DNA of 64,000 nt from Topomyia yanbarensis (Eukaryota; Arthropoda; Insecta; Diptera; Culicidae), in the NCBI RefSeq assembly GCF_030247195.1, contig NC_080672.1:191361810-191425809 (forward strand), in the 5' to 3' direction. Under the pieces are notes generated by a model that was given only the letters and a program-made list of their open reading frames with translations, had not been told where the DNA came from and searched no databases. Each line of letters begins with the position of its first letter. The first letter of the stretch is position 1. The translations under genes were made by a program, and so were the position numbers. This document shows positions 30,873 to 44,689 of the stretch, piece by piece.

Positions 30873-32584
30873 GCTTTATGTCTTTGGCAAATTTGTTAGT
30901 TTTTTGGTGATTTTTTTAAATGAATGGAATTAGAGTGGTCCTTGTGGTTAGGGTGTTCAAAGTATCGACTGTTTAGATGTGTGAAGTTTACCTGCGCAAT
31001 GCCTTACAACATAATAACACAATTAAATGGGAACAAGTTTGCTGAATAAACAGGGCGATGTATAATGGTTAATTTGTTATAATTTTTTAAAAAGATTTGA
31101 GGTAGGGTGGCTCTTGAAAAATCGGGTTGTTTAACTCTCAAATGCATTGTTCTAGAGATTTTTGGAACTTTCATTGGCGCATATTTTTACCGTAGCACTG
31201 ATGTTTCAATCCATTTTGTTTGAACAGTTGCAAGTGATTTTTACAACAAAAATGTTTTGTTTTTCAAACCTACATATCTTCAAGCATTGCAATTCGATTT
31301 TCAATCTAACACTTGCATTTGAAAGATCAACGATTGTTTTGTTATGGAGAATCAACAAATGTAATTATTTTTTAAAAGAGCTGTGTTTTTTAAACAAAGT
31401 TGTTCATTAATTTTCAGAAAGAAGAGGTAACAGCCCCAGGAGCGAAATCAACACTACCATGCAGTGAATCGTTTGAGTTTTGACGTCCAGTGGACCGAAT
31501 GAAAGCGATTGGGATTAAATAATATGTTACACCTCCGTAACAAGCGGTATTGCGCCCGAGAAGTGCGCGAAGATTGTGAGAATTTTACTTTTTTATTTTG
31601 GTTATAGAGATTTTAACCTTAGGGCCATTTGCCTCTTTTTGGGTTAGAGAAATGTTTTTTTTGAAGAATCTCAAGGCAATCGATTTACTGATTGAGCTAT
31701 GCCCGTTATCGCGAGAATTCTACTGGATGACGGCTGAATTTGATTAAACATGAATAAAATTGAATTTGCTAATTTTTTCTTTCATCTCATTCCATTTTAC
31801 ATAATATTAAACATCCTTGAAACATTTTGGAAGTCGTAAATTGAAAATCCACACTTTAAAAATAAGGTTCTATTTTTGGCACGGTTCCGGTTTTGGTAAC
31901 TGAATAAAATAAAATTGTTGCCAAAAACGAAATCCTACTGCACTGTGAAAATTTCAAAACGATAAAAAATCATTTGCTCTAGTTACATTTCGATCAGCTA
32001 AAAAATGGTTTCGAGAAAAACGCGGTTTAAGTTTTCAATACACTCGAAGTGTACATAAGAGACGTTACGGCGGAATTGAATATTTGAAGATTTATATATT
32101 GCTTTCGTCTTCTATTTATTGGGATATCACTAGATACGAAATTTGCAAAAAGCACATTTTAGGCAATCATCATGGTGTAATAAACAACAAAAAATAGATT
32201 GGATCCATATTAAATTTTCTCAAAGTATGCGAATTATATATACTTTCCATCAACAATGTCTATTTAAGAAAAGCGTCTCGTATGGAGCATAAAGTAGCTA
32301 AAGTGACAACAATTGGGTAATCTGAATTTTGTTTCTCATAAAAACTTGATTCGTCGAAGTCGATCTGTAAAAAAATCAATATATATTGTGGTGTGGAGAA
32401 TAAAGTTCTAAAGGGGAGGTTATTTTTTCTTTTGGATGTAAATTAGGCAAGTTTGAAATTGTTTGTGGAATAATTAAAAGACGTCAGAACTTTCGGCGAT
32501 TTCCGCGGAGAATCCGCGCGAAGCACGGTCCGAAAACTACGAGCCTGAAGTAAACTGAAAACAAAGATCATTACAATTTATTAA

Positions 32585-33099
32585 CCTTACAACGGTTTCG
32601 TGACGATTTCAATACGTAAACGGTTTTGTGGGGTACATTTATACCCCAGCACTAAAATTCATCCGCTAAAGCAAAAATTACGATAATGATCCAAGCGCAT
32701 TTTATAGTTACTTTGCTGTAGTAGCTTTATTTTATTAAATAACAAATTCTATTGTTCAGCAATGTTGCAGCTTACACTATTTTATACAAGTTTCTCGCTT
32801 ACTATGTATCGATATTTTGCTTACAGAAAAAGATATAATCAGTTTTCCCAATTATGTACGCATGACAAAACACTAACGTAAACGGTTTTGTGGGGTACAT
32901 TTGTACCCCAGACAAATTTTAAACGGGCACTGTTAAGTTGATCAAGTGAAACGAATAGGTATCGCCTGGTATAATGGAAGTTTAATAATAAAAATGATTT
33001 ATGACAAAGATTGCTTGCAGTTAAAATAAACCGTAACAGAATTACAGGGATTGCGAATAGCCCTGGGGTTCAAATGTACCCCACAAAACCGTTCTAGGG
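32585..33099. mobile_element. piggyBac-like MITE, unit 2 copy
   Basis: Copy of 18473-18987 brought along by the large duplication, with TTAA on both sides. Confidence 0.8.
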
Positions 33100-35478
33100 T
33101 TAAAAGTCCATAATTTCTTAATTTAATTGCGGATCTCTAAGAAATGAAAAATATACTCAAGTAAGGATTTACTCGAAATCAACTCGGTTCGTCTGCTAAA
33201 GCCCATCAAACTACCAACTATCAATCGGGTCTTCAATGTATTCCACAAAAAAAAAATTTGTTTTCAATTTTTTGATTATAGAGATTTTAACCTTAGAGTC
33301 ATTCGCCTCTTTTCGAGTTAGAGAAATCTCTTTTGGAAAAATCTCTAACCCTATGTGCGGGGTGAGCTGCGTACAAGGTAATCGATTAACCAACTACCCG
33401 TTCTCACAAAAAATAATGAAAAACATTTTTTTTTATTTTCATCCAAAAGATAAAGAACAGCCAATTCAGTCTGCAAATTATTACAGACAAAATCTTTTAC
33501 ACGTACAGCCATAAAATAAATATTATAAAATTAATACCTCATTTAAATTCAGAAAATGTCTGTGGTTACTCGTATATGAACATTACTTAACATATATCGT
33601 TGTTGCAGACAGCTAAATCGATTATTACAATCTTTCTCTCGTTTAAAGACTAATCAGTTATAATGCATGTTTAACATATCGATAAGAAAGAAAAGTTCTA
33701 GTGTTCCAGGATTGGGGTAATTCAAACTTCTGATGTACTTTTACGGTGAACTGTTTATACATAATAAAAGTAAGAGATCGAACCGTATCAGCTAAAATAT
33801 GTGTAATTGATCAGGCTTTCCAGCAAAAAATAAGTCCAGCAAGTCGGTGAAAACATTTCAGATCAATAGCTCATAAACCGTTACAAGGTCGGATCAAAAA
33901 AAAAATCGGAGGGGGTTCGAAACTTCGATTTTGAAATGTTCTTTGAACAATAACCTCATTTAATTAAAATCATTTTTGGTGGTCTAATTTAAAATGAATT
34001 AAAATAGAAACTATTTTAAAATTCCTCAACAAGTTGAAAAATTTCGGGAGGGGTCCGGACCCGCAAGACCCTTCCCCTGGATTCGCCATTGAACGCTTAC
34101 TAGGTCCGAATTAACCCAGGTCCCCTAGGCCTTTCTCAAGGACCGACTGGATACTATATTGCTCTTATATGCAAATCTTTTTTTTTCGATAAGTTTGCTA
34201 CATTTACAACTCAACTTGTTACGAAAACAGCATTGCAATAAAATTCTGTTATTTCATTTTGATCGGATATGTGTAGGAAAACTTGTAAATGTTAAACTTA
34301 ATGTAATATAGTAAACTGTTATTATATATGACCTATTTGATGGAAGCACTAACAAAATAGCTTACAATGATAGAATACATATAAAAATACATTAAATGAA
34401 AATCATTAAAATGTCAGTTTAAATACAATTTATATTATTTCAAATTATACGGTTCATCAAACTCAATTCATTCTAAAATATGGTTCTTCTACCTTGTAGA
34501 ACCCGTATTGCAACGTAGAATTTATATGTTAGTGTTGAAAAAAGTTGCATACAATAATTACCTATAATTTGCTTGCGAAAATTAAAAATAACTCCATCGT
34601 TATTTTGTTCTACAAAAATTCTTACTGATGAAGTATATTTTTTTGACATTCAATTTCTGTTTCCGACTGCACTTGCTAGGATAGTTTGCATTGGACCTGT
34701 AGACTCAATTTCCGAATAACTCTGTCTTACGCAATACACTGTGCCAAATATTTGAAAAAGAAAAAAGTTTTGATGAACAGTTTAAAAACACTATAGCACA
34801 GTGACTATAGTATCGTTTAGTCATAAGTTTGCAGAGAATACAAAATATTTCCTTATAGTGTTATAGACCGAAAAATGGCGACAATTTCATTCCTATCACC
34901 CATATCCTTTTTGACTCTTCATGCAATGGCTCGTGATTATGGTTAGTGGGTAATGCTTGATCAATTTATAATGAGAGGACAGCCCAGTGCTATGGGCGGT
35001 GGACCTGCTGCAATGGTTGGTAGTAATACACACACACATCATTGGAAGCGCGATAATTTCTTTGCAAATCACTGGGCATCTGCACACGTTCGAACGATAT
35101 GCATCTGGTAGCCTTTTTATCTACTGACTCTTTATCCGGCAGCCAAACACAACACACATTCTTTAAAAAAAAATTCTCACGAGTGGCGAAAATCACATTC
35201 GCATGAAAATGCTGCCTCCAGATTCAGTGAGCGTGGCATTCGGAAGAATTTGCTTCATCCATCGAACGAAATGCTGTGTGAGCAATTCTAAGCTAGATTG
35301 TGCCAGCCTCTACTCAACTACGCCACTCATCAGGCATTGTATTCATCGCATGAACAGAGAGAGGGGGATGAACAAACTATTATTAGATTCGACGTGTGCA
35401 TCATCACAGCACAAAGCGAAACGGGAAAAAATCGACGTTCACTCAGCAATCAACAAGCTTGATTACCATAAAAGCAAC

Positions 35479-35494
35479 GGTTCTTTTCAGGACC
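35479..35494 (+). promoter_or_regulatory. Histone 3' stem-loop A, unit 2
   Basis: Copy of 21366-21381 in the second duplication unit, with identical sequence. Confidence 0.8.
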
Positions 35495-35863
35495 AATCAA
35501 TTGTGTTCTAGTGAGAGTTAAACTGAAACTTTCATTTTAAGGTCTGTAACAAATTTTCAACAAGCAACATAATACGTTGTGTGGAAAGAAGTAGCTTGCA
35601 CACGGAACAAAAATTTAAATTATCCTCTCGCTCGTTTCGTGCACTGCTTTTTCATTCCTTTCTGCTGCTATTATCAGTATAACCAAAACGAATGTGCGTG
35701 TTCCCTCACCATCCCTCTAGTGATCAGTGTTGCTTCAATTGCATGTGTTTAAGAGAAACGTTGAAGTCGCATGCTTCTATTCGAGCTTTTTGGCAGTCTC
35801 CGTGAACTAACTGCATTAAATGATTTTTTTGTGCAGCTCCGTGCTAGTAGCAAACAAAATGGC

Positions 35864-36022
35864 CCTACCAGCGTCTGATTCGTGAGATTGTGCAGGATTT
35901 CAAAGTCGAGCTAAGCTTATAAAATTCAGCCGTAATGGTACCCGAAGAAGCCAGTCTTGTCGTTTTGTTCGAGGCTACAAAACAGTTCGCAAGGCACGTA
36001 ACTATCATGCCAAATATATCCA
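35864..36022 (+). pseudogene. Histone H3 pseudogene 3, unit 2 copy
   Basis: Copy of 21751-21909 in the second duplication unit, with the same truncation and stops. It records the large duplication, not a separate histone duplication. Confidence 0.75.
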
Positions 36023-36064
36023 ACAATCCAGCGCATCACCATCAACACCAACGCCGAAACCAAA

Positions 36065-36080
36065 GGTTCTTTTCAGAACC
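36065..36080 (+). promoter_or_regulatory. Histone 3' stem-loop B, unit 2
   Basis: Copy of 21952-21967 with identical sequence. Confidence 0.85.
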
Positions 36081-36546
36081 ACCATTATTACCATAGAGAA
36101 TTATTTGAAAATTTCCCATTCAAACGTGATTCTGTTGAATATTATTAGATTTAAATTAACGTCTCGAATTGAAGTCACGACGCTCCGGTTATGTCACAGA
36201 CATTACCCACCCATCTTTTTTTATTGTGACCACGACTAACGGTTTAATATAGACACCCCATTTCAATATTTCGGAAGGAACAGAAGGGCGAGTTTGGAAA
36301 GTTTGTAACTTTCATTGTACTTAACCAAATTACACAATGTTCGCACTAATGATTCAGAAATATGACCAGGAATATTCTATTAGATTTGTAAGTATGTATA
36401 ATTTACATGAATAAAGAAAAATTGATTTTCAGGAATCAATTATTATCTGTTCTGCCATTGACCAGTACTATGCGACTTCCTCATGCTAACAATTCATTTC
36501 ATCGTTAGCCATCTCCCTCACCAAGGCCAACAACGCCAACAAAAAC

Positions 36547-36562
36547 GGTACTTTTCAGGACC
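36547..36562 (+). promoter_or_regulatory. Histone 3' stem-loop C, unit 2
   Basis: Copy of 22434-22449 with identical sequence. Confidence 0.75.
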
Positions 36563-38000
36563 ACCATCATTTTTGTAAAGAATAATTTGAAATATTCCTC
36601 GCCCAAATCACCTTTTGTCCGAAAATTCCAATGAGTATCAACATATTTGAAGAATGTGTTCCTTATGTATTCTACATCTCTCCGGTTATGTCGCAGACAT
36701 TACCCACCCATCTTTTTTTGTATAGGGGACATGGAGTGTATCTTTTGGTATAAATATTTTGTTAAAATTGATTTTTTTGTTTAAATTATAGGCTTTTAAA
36801 CTTTTGAAAATAATAAAATTGTACTTTTTCAATTTCTTATAACTTAAGATAACTGAATGATTTTTTACACATATATATATATGTTTGCATTATCATATGA
36901 ATATATATTTACGGATGTTTGTTTTAATAGCAGTATTTTATATAAATTTGTAATAAACAATTTAAAATATGTTCGTGTTCTCGGCGCTATAAAAAATTTG
37001 TCAAATGACGCGGAAAACTTTCACCTTCAATAATCTGTAAAGATATTTTTATCCTTTTGTTTCTGTCCAGATAAATGAAGTTTTTGACACACGCGGCGCT
37101 CTTTTAATATGCGGCGCATTTCGATGATGCCCACGATATCGCACTAGCTACAGCCCACCCGAACTCGACGAACGGGCAGGCTCAAACTTATGTTCAGCAC
37201 ATTGCGGTATCTGTCATGTAGCACGCGGCAGATTCTGTTGTATAGCAAACTGTAACTTCTATTGTTTATAACGTCGTCAGTTATATTGTTAAAATTTAGT
37301 GTAACAGCTGTTAATTAAAATTGTTATCATGAATGAAGTTTTATAGCTGTAACGAGCTCGATATATATACAAACAACATTTATGCTTTAGTGCACTTATT
37401 GTAAGCCTGAATGTTTCATATTCACAACAAAGTTACAAACGTATTTTCCAATGTTCTGTTCGAAATCTCTATTCCACCTAGAGGTGACTAAGAATAAATT
37501 GCGACAATTGTGAGATTTTTTCCTGTATTCCGCATTGAATCTGCTAAGCAATTTTGTTAGTCTACCTTGAGTACGGTTTGCGAGGTGGTTTGATTTTCAA
37601 TTTATGGTTCTCAGTTATATTGATAATAGTATGTGACGAAGGAATCCCTGCTTACTCCGGCTCCAGGTAATGTATGTGACAAGTTGATGGTACCCTGGAA
37701 ATAATGCATCGCATAAAAATAAAATTGCTGCACGAATCCTTATAGAACGCGTTCAATGTGTTCGCTATAAAACTTTATATCAATTGAATCTTGCTTTTCA
37801 GGAACAACATCCCGGCATGTTGTTTTCGAGGCTTACTCCATGTATAAAAGCCAATTTTGGTAAAATTTTTAGGTGAAAATCCAAGCGTTGTTACGAGATA
37901 CTTAAGAAAAATATTGTCTTGTTATTGAGTGTGTTCCAGAATCCAAAATTTTTGATGATTATTTTTGTACAGTGCAAACCACCGCACAGTGGGCAAAAAG

Positions 38001-39132
38001 CGACCCCAGAGGCACTTAATTAGTCGCCGCGAGATTCCTATCATAATTTATATATGAAAAGTTGCGGAATTTGATAAGAAATCAAACGCATCTAGTTTGG
38101 TCCACTGCACGCATCTGTGGCCAGAGCTACGGGGGTTTGAGTACCCGGAGAACTCCCGGTATCAGGCAAAAAGATATTTCCAGAGGCACTCAATTAGTCA
38201 CCGCGGGATTTCTATCATAATTTATATATGAAAAGTTGCAGAATTTGATAGGAAATCAAACGCAACAAGTTTGGTTCACTGCATGCATCTGTGGCCAGAG
38301 TCACGGGGATTTTAGTACCCGGAGTATTCCGGTATTAGACAAAAAGTGGTTCGCAGAGGCACTCAATTAGTCGTCGCGGGATTTCTATCATAAATTATAT
38401 ATGAAAAGTTGCGAAATTTGATAAGAAATCAAATGCAACGGGTTCGGTCCCCTGCACGCATCTGTGGCCAGAGTCACGGGGGTTTGAGTACCCGGAGTAT
38501 TCCGGTATTAGACAAAAAGTGATTCCCAGAGGCACTCAATTAGTCGCCGCGGGACTTCTATCATAATTTATATATGAAAAGTTGCGGAATTTGATAAGAA
38601 ATCGAACGCAAATGGTTTGGTCCACTGCACGCATCTGTGGCCAGAGTCACGGAGGTTTGAGTACCCGGAGTATTCCGGTATTAGACAAAAAGTGATTCCC
38701 AGAGGCACTTAATTAGTCGTCGCGGGATTTCTATCATAATTTATATATGAAAAGTTGCGAAATTTGATAAGAAATCAAACGCAATTGGTTTGGTCCACTG
38801 CACGCATCTGTGGCAAAAGTTACGAGTGTTTGAGTATCCGGAGTATTCCGGTATTAGACAAAAAGTGATTCCCAGAGGTACTTAATTAGTCGTCGCGGGA
38901 TTCCTATCATAATTTATATATGAAAAGTTGCGGAATTTGATAAGAAATCAAACGCACCTAGTTTGGTCCACTGCACGCATCTGTGGCCAGACCTACGGGG
39001 GTTTGAGTACCCGAAGAACTCCCTGTATTAGGCAAAAAGATATTTCCAGAGGCACTCAATTAGTTGCCGCGGGATTTCTATCATAATTTATATATGAAAA
39101 GTTGCGGAATTTGATAGGAAATCAAACGCAGT
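38001..39132 (+). repeat. 173-bp tandem repeat array, left arm
   Basis: Copy of the array at 23886-25017 in the second duplication unit. About seven monomers of 173-174 bp follow the CACAGTGGGC terminus directly. Confidence 0.9.
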
Positions 39133-40390
39133 CAGAACCGAATGAAATTCAGCAGCAGTCAATAGTATTACTGTATCTTTCATTTGAAATCAAGTTTGTA
39201 AAAATCGGTAGAGAATTCGTTGGGGAATGGGTGTGATATTAGCTTAGGAACTTGGCGGGATCCCAGGGGCGGTCATGAACCATCATAGGTGGCCAATGTG
39301 GTCAAAGCTGCTTTAATTGATCATTAGTGATCCAGACCCGCAAACTAGAGTAATGTTACATCAATTTTAATATGTTTTACATCATTTTAACATCATGGTG
39401 GTACCAGTTTATATGGGAATTTGCTGTGTGACTCCCCTCCCCTTGGACCACACTCGCATTTCCTTCATCCACCCCGTATACCGAAATAAGATGAAGAATT
39501 TCTGACGCATCCTCCACTCCCACTCTACTAACTCCCCATTCCCTCCACTTTCAAACCCATTCCACCAACATTTCAAAATATAATCACATGAAGATAACAT
39601 TGCACAGTGGTCCAGATCGCTAATTTAGGAGGAATTTTTACTTTCTGACAAACCTATATAATTTAGCCGTATCATGTCTTAGGATGAATTTGTGTACTTT
39701 AGAAGATGCTTCTTTTTATTGGAATAGTTATTAGGGTGGTTCTAATTTATCTAAAATACGAAAATAAACTTTTTACTGATGAAAGATAGAGCTCCACAGT
39801 CTTCCACAAAGTTGTAAAGTAACTTATTTTGAATAAATTTGTTGAACATATTAAAGCTCTATCTCTTTTAGTTTTTGTTATACAAGAAATTTAAAAAAAA
39901 AGATTAGGGTGTTCCTGAAAAAAACGTTGTTTTAGTATAACTTTCGTATCTTTTACTTTTTGTTAACACAACCTTTGAACAGCTTATTGAAAACTTCAAG
40001 CCGAGTATTTTTCTCCAAGACACCGAAGGTCTAACTTTTTTCTTTAAAAAGTTATGGACACTTTTCGTTAAAAAATAGCCTATTTCAAGGCTCAATATCG
40101 CTGATGCGGGCACCTAAAATTGAATTCTGTTTCCACCACATGAAAGACCATACTTATTAGTATATTTGAGCAAAAATTGGCGAATACGTTATTTTTTTAA
40201 AATTTGCAATTTAGATTTAAAGTTTGCAGTTTTGCAGGTTCAACGCATTAAAGCTTTTACACACATATCGTTGTATTATGAAAAAAGCCACTTTCAAATA
40301 TCATTCTCTCATCGCAGCAAGCTTTGCATAAGTGAAACGACTGTCAAAAAAGGTTTCTGATTTTATTCGTTTTAAATAAAACTAGTAAAT

Positions 40391-40555
40391 ATGGATATTA
40401 GTCGAAGAGAGTTGGCGAATTTGCTTATTGCTGGTAAAAAGACAGATGAACTGCTTAAGTTCATTACAAGTAGTAATCCAAATGTAAAATTGAGACTTGT
40501 TAATGTTCGAAAGAAATTTTATATTTTGTTAAAACAACCTTTGAACAGCTTTTAG
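40391..40555 (+). CDS. 54-codon ORF in the left arm
   Basis: Same frame as 26276-26440 (MDISRRELANLL start, TAG end), with a reversed copy in the right arm at about 41981-41817. It is conserved only because the arms are young. Function unknown; possibly the remaining 5' coding exon of the parent transposon. Confidence 0.3.
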   Translation: MDISRRELANLLIAGKKTDELLKFITSSNPNVKLRLVNVRKKFYILLKQPLNSF

Positions 40556-41000
40556 AAAACTTCAATCCACGTTTTTTCATAACTCTGAAAGTCTAACTTT
40601 ATACTTTCAAAAGTTATGGAAACTTTTCGCTCATAAATAGCCCTTTTTCAAATGTCATTATCTCTGATTGGGGCAAATAAAAGTAAGTTCGGATTGAACC
40701 ATAGAAAAGAACATACTTTTAAGTATATTTGAGCAAAAATTGGAAAATATTATTTTTTTTAAGCATGTAATTTTAAATTTACTAACCAAAGTTTTAAATT
40801 TTATCGCATAGCGACATAAAAGAAATTGCCTAAAGCCTTTGTATTTCCTTTTCTGTTTTGCTTACATATCAACAATACAGAATGTGTTCATTAAAAATAA
40901 TTTGGCTATGACAACAATTTATGATTTATATAAGGAGAATTTATTCAATGCCAATTAATTCAAAAGTAGATGCATTGCATTTTCAGGTATATCCAGCGAA

Positions 41001-41417
41001 ATGTTGCTAGAACGTATGTATGTGCTATTAACAATCATCAACAGCAAATTGGGAATTAACGCGGATGCTTACCGGAGTTACGCCGAAGATACACGATTGC
41101 TTTATGTACGCCTGTATGGTTGGTACGCTCTCTCACCAACCGTGCATAAACTCCTGGTCCATGGAGGAAGCATTATTCAACATAACATGCTGCCAGTAGG
41201 TATGTGCAGTGAAGAAGTTCAAGAAACCAGGAATAAAAGTATTCGCAGATTCCGAGAATTCCACGCACGCAAATTCGATCGACTCGTCAATCTTGATGAC
41301 GTTTTCAAGAGACTTCTTGTTTCATCAGATTCTATAATTTCTCTTAAATGTAAACGTCGAATTCAACGAGCACCGCTGGATATACCTGAAAATGCAATGC
41401 ATCTACTTTTGAATTAA
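41001..41417 (+). CDS. Transib transposase C-terminal part (RAG1-like)
   Basis: A 138-codon open frame from ATG to TAA, with an AATAAA seven bases downstream. Transib transposases are the relatives of the RAG1 core that cut DNA next to CACAGTG-like ends. The stretch VHKLLVHGGSII, then PVGMCSEEVQETRNKS, then RRFREFHARK corresponds in order to the RAG1 region around its third catalytic acid (E962), where RAG1 has a His-Lys pair, a Ser-Glu-Gly-Asn-Glu motif, Asn-Lys and RRFRK. So the last catalytic Glu and its C-terminal helix are present, but the first two Asp residues and the N-terminal DNA-binding part are gone. The final 10 or so codons lie inside the right inverted arm. The ATG is probably an internal Met. 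Without the first two acids it cannot catalyse transposition; it may bind DNA or act on nothing. Confidence 0.75.
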   Translation: MLLERMYVLLTIINSKLGINADAYRSYAEDTRLLYVRLYGWYALSPTVHKLLVHGGSIIQHNMLPVGMCSEEVQETRNKSIRRFREFHARKFDRLVNLDDVFKRLLVSSDSIISLKCKRRIQRAPLDIPENAMHLLLN

Positions 41418-42810
41418 TTGGCATTGAATAAATTCTCCTTATATAAATCATAAATTGTTGTCATAGCCAAATTATTTTTAATGAACACATTCTGTATTGT
41501 TGATATGTAAGCAAAACAGAAAAGGAAATACAAAGGCTTTAGGCAATTTCTTTTATGTCGCTATGCGATAAAATTTAAAACTTTGGTTAGTAAATTTAAA
41601 ATTACATGCTTAAAAAAAATAATATTTTCCAATTTTTGCTCAAATATACTTAAAAGTATGTTCTTTTCTATGGTTCAATCCGAACTTACTTTTATTTGCC
41701 CCAATCAGAGATAATGACATTTGAAAAAGGGCTATTTATGAGCGAAAAGTTTCCATAACTTTTGAAAGTATAAAGTTAGACTTTCAGAGTTATGAAAAAA
41801 CGTGGATTGAAGTTTTCTAAAAGCTGTTCAAAGGTTGTTTTAACAAAATATAAAATTTCTTTCGAACATTAACAAGTCTCAATTTTACATTTGGATTACT
41901 ACTTGTAATGAACTTAAGCAGTTCATCTGTCTTTTTACCAGCAATAAGCAAATTCGCCAACTCTCTTCGACTAATATCCATATTTACTAGTTTTATTTAA
42001 AACGAATAAAATCAGAAACCTTTTTTGACAGTCGTTTCACTTATGCAAAGCTTGCTGCGATGAGAGAATGATATTTGAAAGTGGCTTTTTTCATAATACA
42101 ACGATATGTGTGTAAATGCTTTAATGCGTTGAACCTGCAAAACTACAAACTTTAAATCTAAATTGCAAATTTTAAAAAAATATCGTATTCGCCAATTTTT
42201 GCTCAAATATACTAATAAGTATGGTCTTTCATGTGGTGGAAACAGAATTCAATTTTAGGTGCCCGCATCAGCGATATTGAGCCTTGAAATAGGCTATTTT
42301 TTAACGAAAAGTGTCCATAACTTTTTAAAGAAAAAAGTTAGACCTTCGGTGTCTTGGAGAAAAATACTCGGCTTGAAGTTTTCAATAAGCTGTTCAAAGG
42401 TTGTGTTAACAAAAAGTAAAAGATACGAAAGTTATACTAAAAAAACGTTTTTTTCAGGAACACCCTAATCTTTTTTTTTAAATTTCTTGTATAACAAAAA
42501 CTAAAAGAGATAGAGCTTTAATATGTTCAACAAATTTATTCAAAATAAGTTACTTTACAACTTTGTGGAAGACTGTGGAGCTCTATCTTTCATCAGTAAA
42601 AAGTTTATTTTCGTATTTTAGATAAATTAGAACCACCCTAATAACTATTCCAATAAAAAGAAGCATCTTCTAAAGTACACAAATTCATCCTAAGACATGA
42701 TACGGCTAAATTATACAGGTTTGTCAGAAAGTAAAAATTCCTCCTAAATTAGCGATCTGGACCACTGTGCATTGAACTCATGCTGATTAAGCTAATTAAA
42801 TATTATTATT

Positions 42811-43061
42811 TTGCCTTTCTCATATAGAAAGGTTATGCAATTGCTCCAAAAACCGACTTTCAAACTCATATAACATTCGACTCAGTTCGCCGAGATCGCA
42901 AAATATCTGTGTGTATGTATGTGTGTATGTATGTATGTATGTTCGTATGTATGTATGTATGTATGTATGTATGTATGTATGTATGTATGTATGTATGTAT
43001 GTATGTATGTATGTATGTATGTATGTATGTATGTATGTATGTATGTATGTATGTATGTATG

Positions 43062-43092
<31 letters not shown>

Positions 43093-43985
43093 GTATGTAT
43101 GTATGTATGTATGTATGTATGTATGTATTTATGTATGTATGTGTGTATGTATGTATGTATGTATGTAGGTATGTATGTATGTGTGTGTATGTGCGGATTT
43201 GTTAACAAAATGTCCACATCGGTTTCTCGGAGATGGCTGAACCGATTTTTACAAACTAAGATTCAAATGAAAGGTATAATATTACCATAGGTTGCTATTG
43301 AATTTCATTTTCAACCGACATCTTGTTCCGGATTACGAGTTGAAGAGTATGGTTACAAAACAAAATTTGTTGATTTGTCCACATCGGTTTCTCGGAATTT
43401 TCTGAACCGATTTTGACAAACTTGATTTTAAATGAAAGGTCCATCAGCTGTTGTTGAATTTTGTGCGGATCCGAGTTCTGGTTCCTGAATTACAGGGTGA
43501 TACGTACGAACACGTAGCTAATTCCGATTCTAACGAATTCAGCGATGAATGTGAAAAGGTGATTTTGTAAACACAACTGTTGAATTTGTAGATCTAGGTC
43601 ACCAACAGTCATTCAAAGTCTCTTTGGCCACACTGGCCACCATCGACGAATCCGGAAGCATCCAAATGCAGAATAACGGTTATATTGGTTTCTCGAAAAT
43701 GGCTAGACCGATTTGATCAACTTAGTCTCAAATGAAAGGTGTTGCGTCCCTGGAAACTGATATTAAATTCCATCTCCATCCGACTTCTGGCTCCGGAGTT
43801 ACGGGTTGTGGAGTGCGATCACATAGAAAACTCCGATTCAAACCGATACCGCGATGAATGCAAAAAGGTGCTCTTACCAAGTGTAATAAGAATGAAAGAC
43901 ATTTCCATAATGTTATATTGTACGAACCAGCTATTAAATCATAGTTTGGAGAAATGAGAAAGGCGCAATTGCACCTCTAGGTGGG
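42811..43985. repeat. Aedes-type non-autonomous repeat
   Basis: Left end GCCTTTCTCATATAGAAAGG and right end ATGAGAAAGGCGCAATTGCA share an inverted GCCTTTCTCAT core. Inside, after the CATTCGACTCAG motif and the microsatellite, three diverged blocks of about 150 bp (near 43211, 43378 and 43680) repeat the order CGGTTTCTCG, CCGATTT, CAAATGAAAGGT and a TCCGAGTT-like motif. No ORF is supported. Confidence 0.6.
42909..43193. repeat. (TATG)n microsatellite
   Basis: About 285 bp of almost pure TATG tetranucleotide with a few interruptions (TTCG, AAG, TTT, GTG). Apparent ORFs of Met-Tyr-Val-Cys or His-Thr-Tyr-Ile on both strands are simple-repeat artefacts. Confidence 0.95.
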
Positions 43986-44689
43986 TTAAAACAGGTTTTT
44001 TTTTTAAAAATAAGCAAGCTCTCAGAAATCGATTTGGCACATCCGATACCAAAGAAAAATAAAAACTCGTTTGGAATTTACCATTCTAGCTAAAATGTAA
44101 GATTTATTTGTTGTATAAAAATAGATACTTTTAGAAACTTCGTCAAAATAAGATAAAGTAAAAGTTAAGATTTTTACATATTTTGTACTAAAAAATCGAA
44201 TAATGTACTCAGTAAAACTCATTACAAATTTGAATAATTAGGTAGACTATTCTAGCTAAATATGTAATCTACGAAAAAAGTTTTGATTGATCAAAATCAC
44301 CCCGACGATTAAAGTCACGTTATTATATTTACCGAAGCGTGATGTCTATAATATAATAAAGCTTCATTTTCAGAAAAAAAATTGCCAAAAAAATTTTTTC
44401 TGAGACATCTTTATGTGGAAAAACTCTATTACTGCCCTCATGGAAAATAGCAGCGAAAAAATACTTTTTTATTGAATTCTATCGGAAAAGAAATAAAATT
44501 ACTCCAAATTTAGTTTATTCCTCACGAAGATACCCAAATACGCTACACTCTCCTATTACCACACTCCCCTAAATTCCATAAATAACATCCCCGAACAAAA
44601 ATTTTATCCTACCGTGATTGTTAACACTTGGAAACTAAAATGAAAACGAATAAAGTCGAATATTTTGGCAGTTTTAATGCTTTACCCTA
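43986..44689. other. No gene recognised
   Basis: Internal AT-rich sequence of the composite element. From 44391 it is shared with unit 1 (26999-27292). Confidence 0.4.

Larger units (their letters stand above)
39603..42769. mobile_element. Transib-like foldback element with RAG1-like ORF
   Basis: Termini CACAGTGGTCCAGATCGC and its exact reverse complement at the right end are flanked by the 5-bp duplication CATTG (39598-39602 and 42770-42774). Length 3,167 bp. The two arms, about 39603-40998 and 41387-42769, are nearly identical inverted copies of about 1.38 kb with a handful of differences. Only about 390 bp of unique core lies between them. The core plus the start of the right arm encodes the C-terminal part of a Transib transposase. 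CAC-A-TGG termini and 5-bp duplications are known Transib features, and the first seven bases equal the V(D)J heptamer CACAGTG. The element is a deletion/inverted-duplication derivative and is inserted in the outer composite element. Confidence 0.8.

Noticed and set aside
42882..43290. Several open frames on both strands over the TATG tract
   Set aside because: They are translations of a pure tetranucleotide repeat in all frames.
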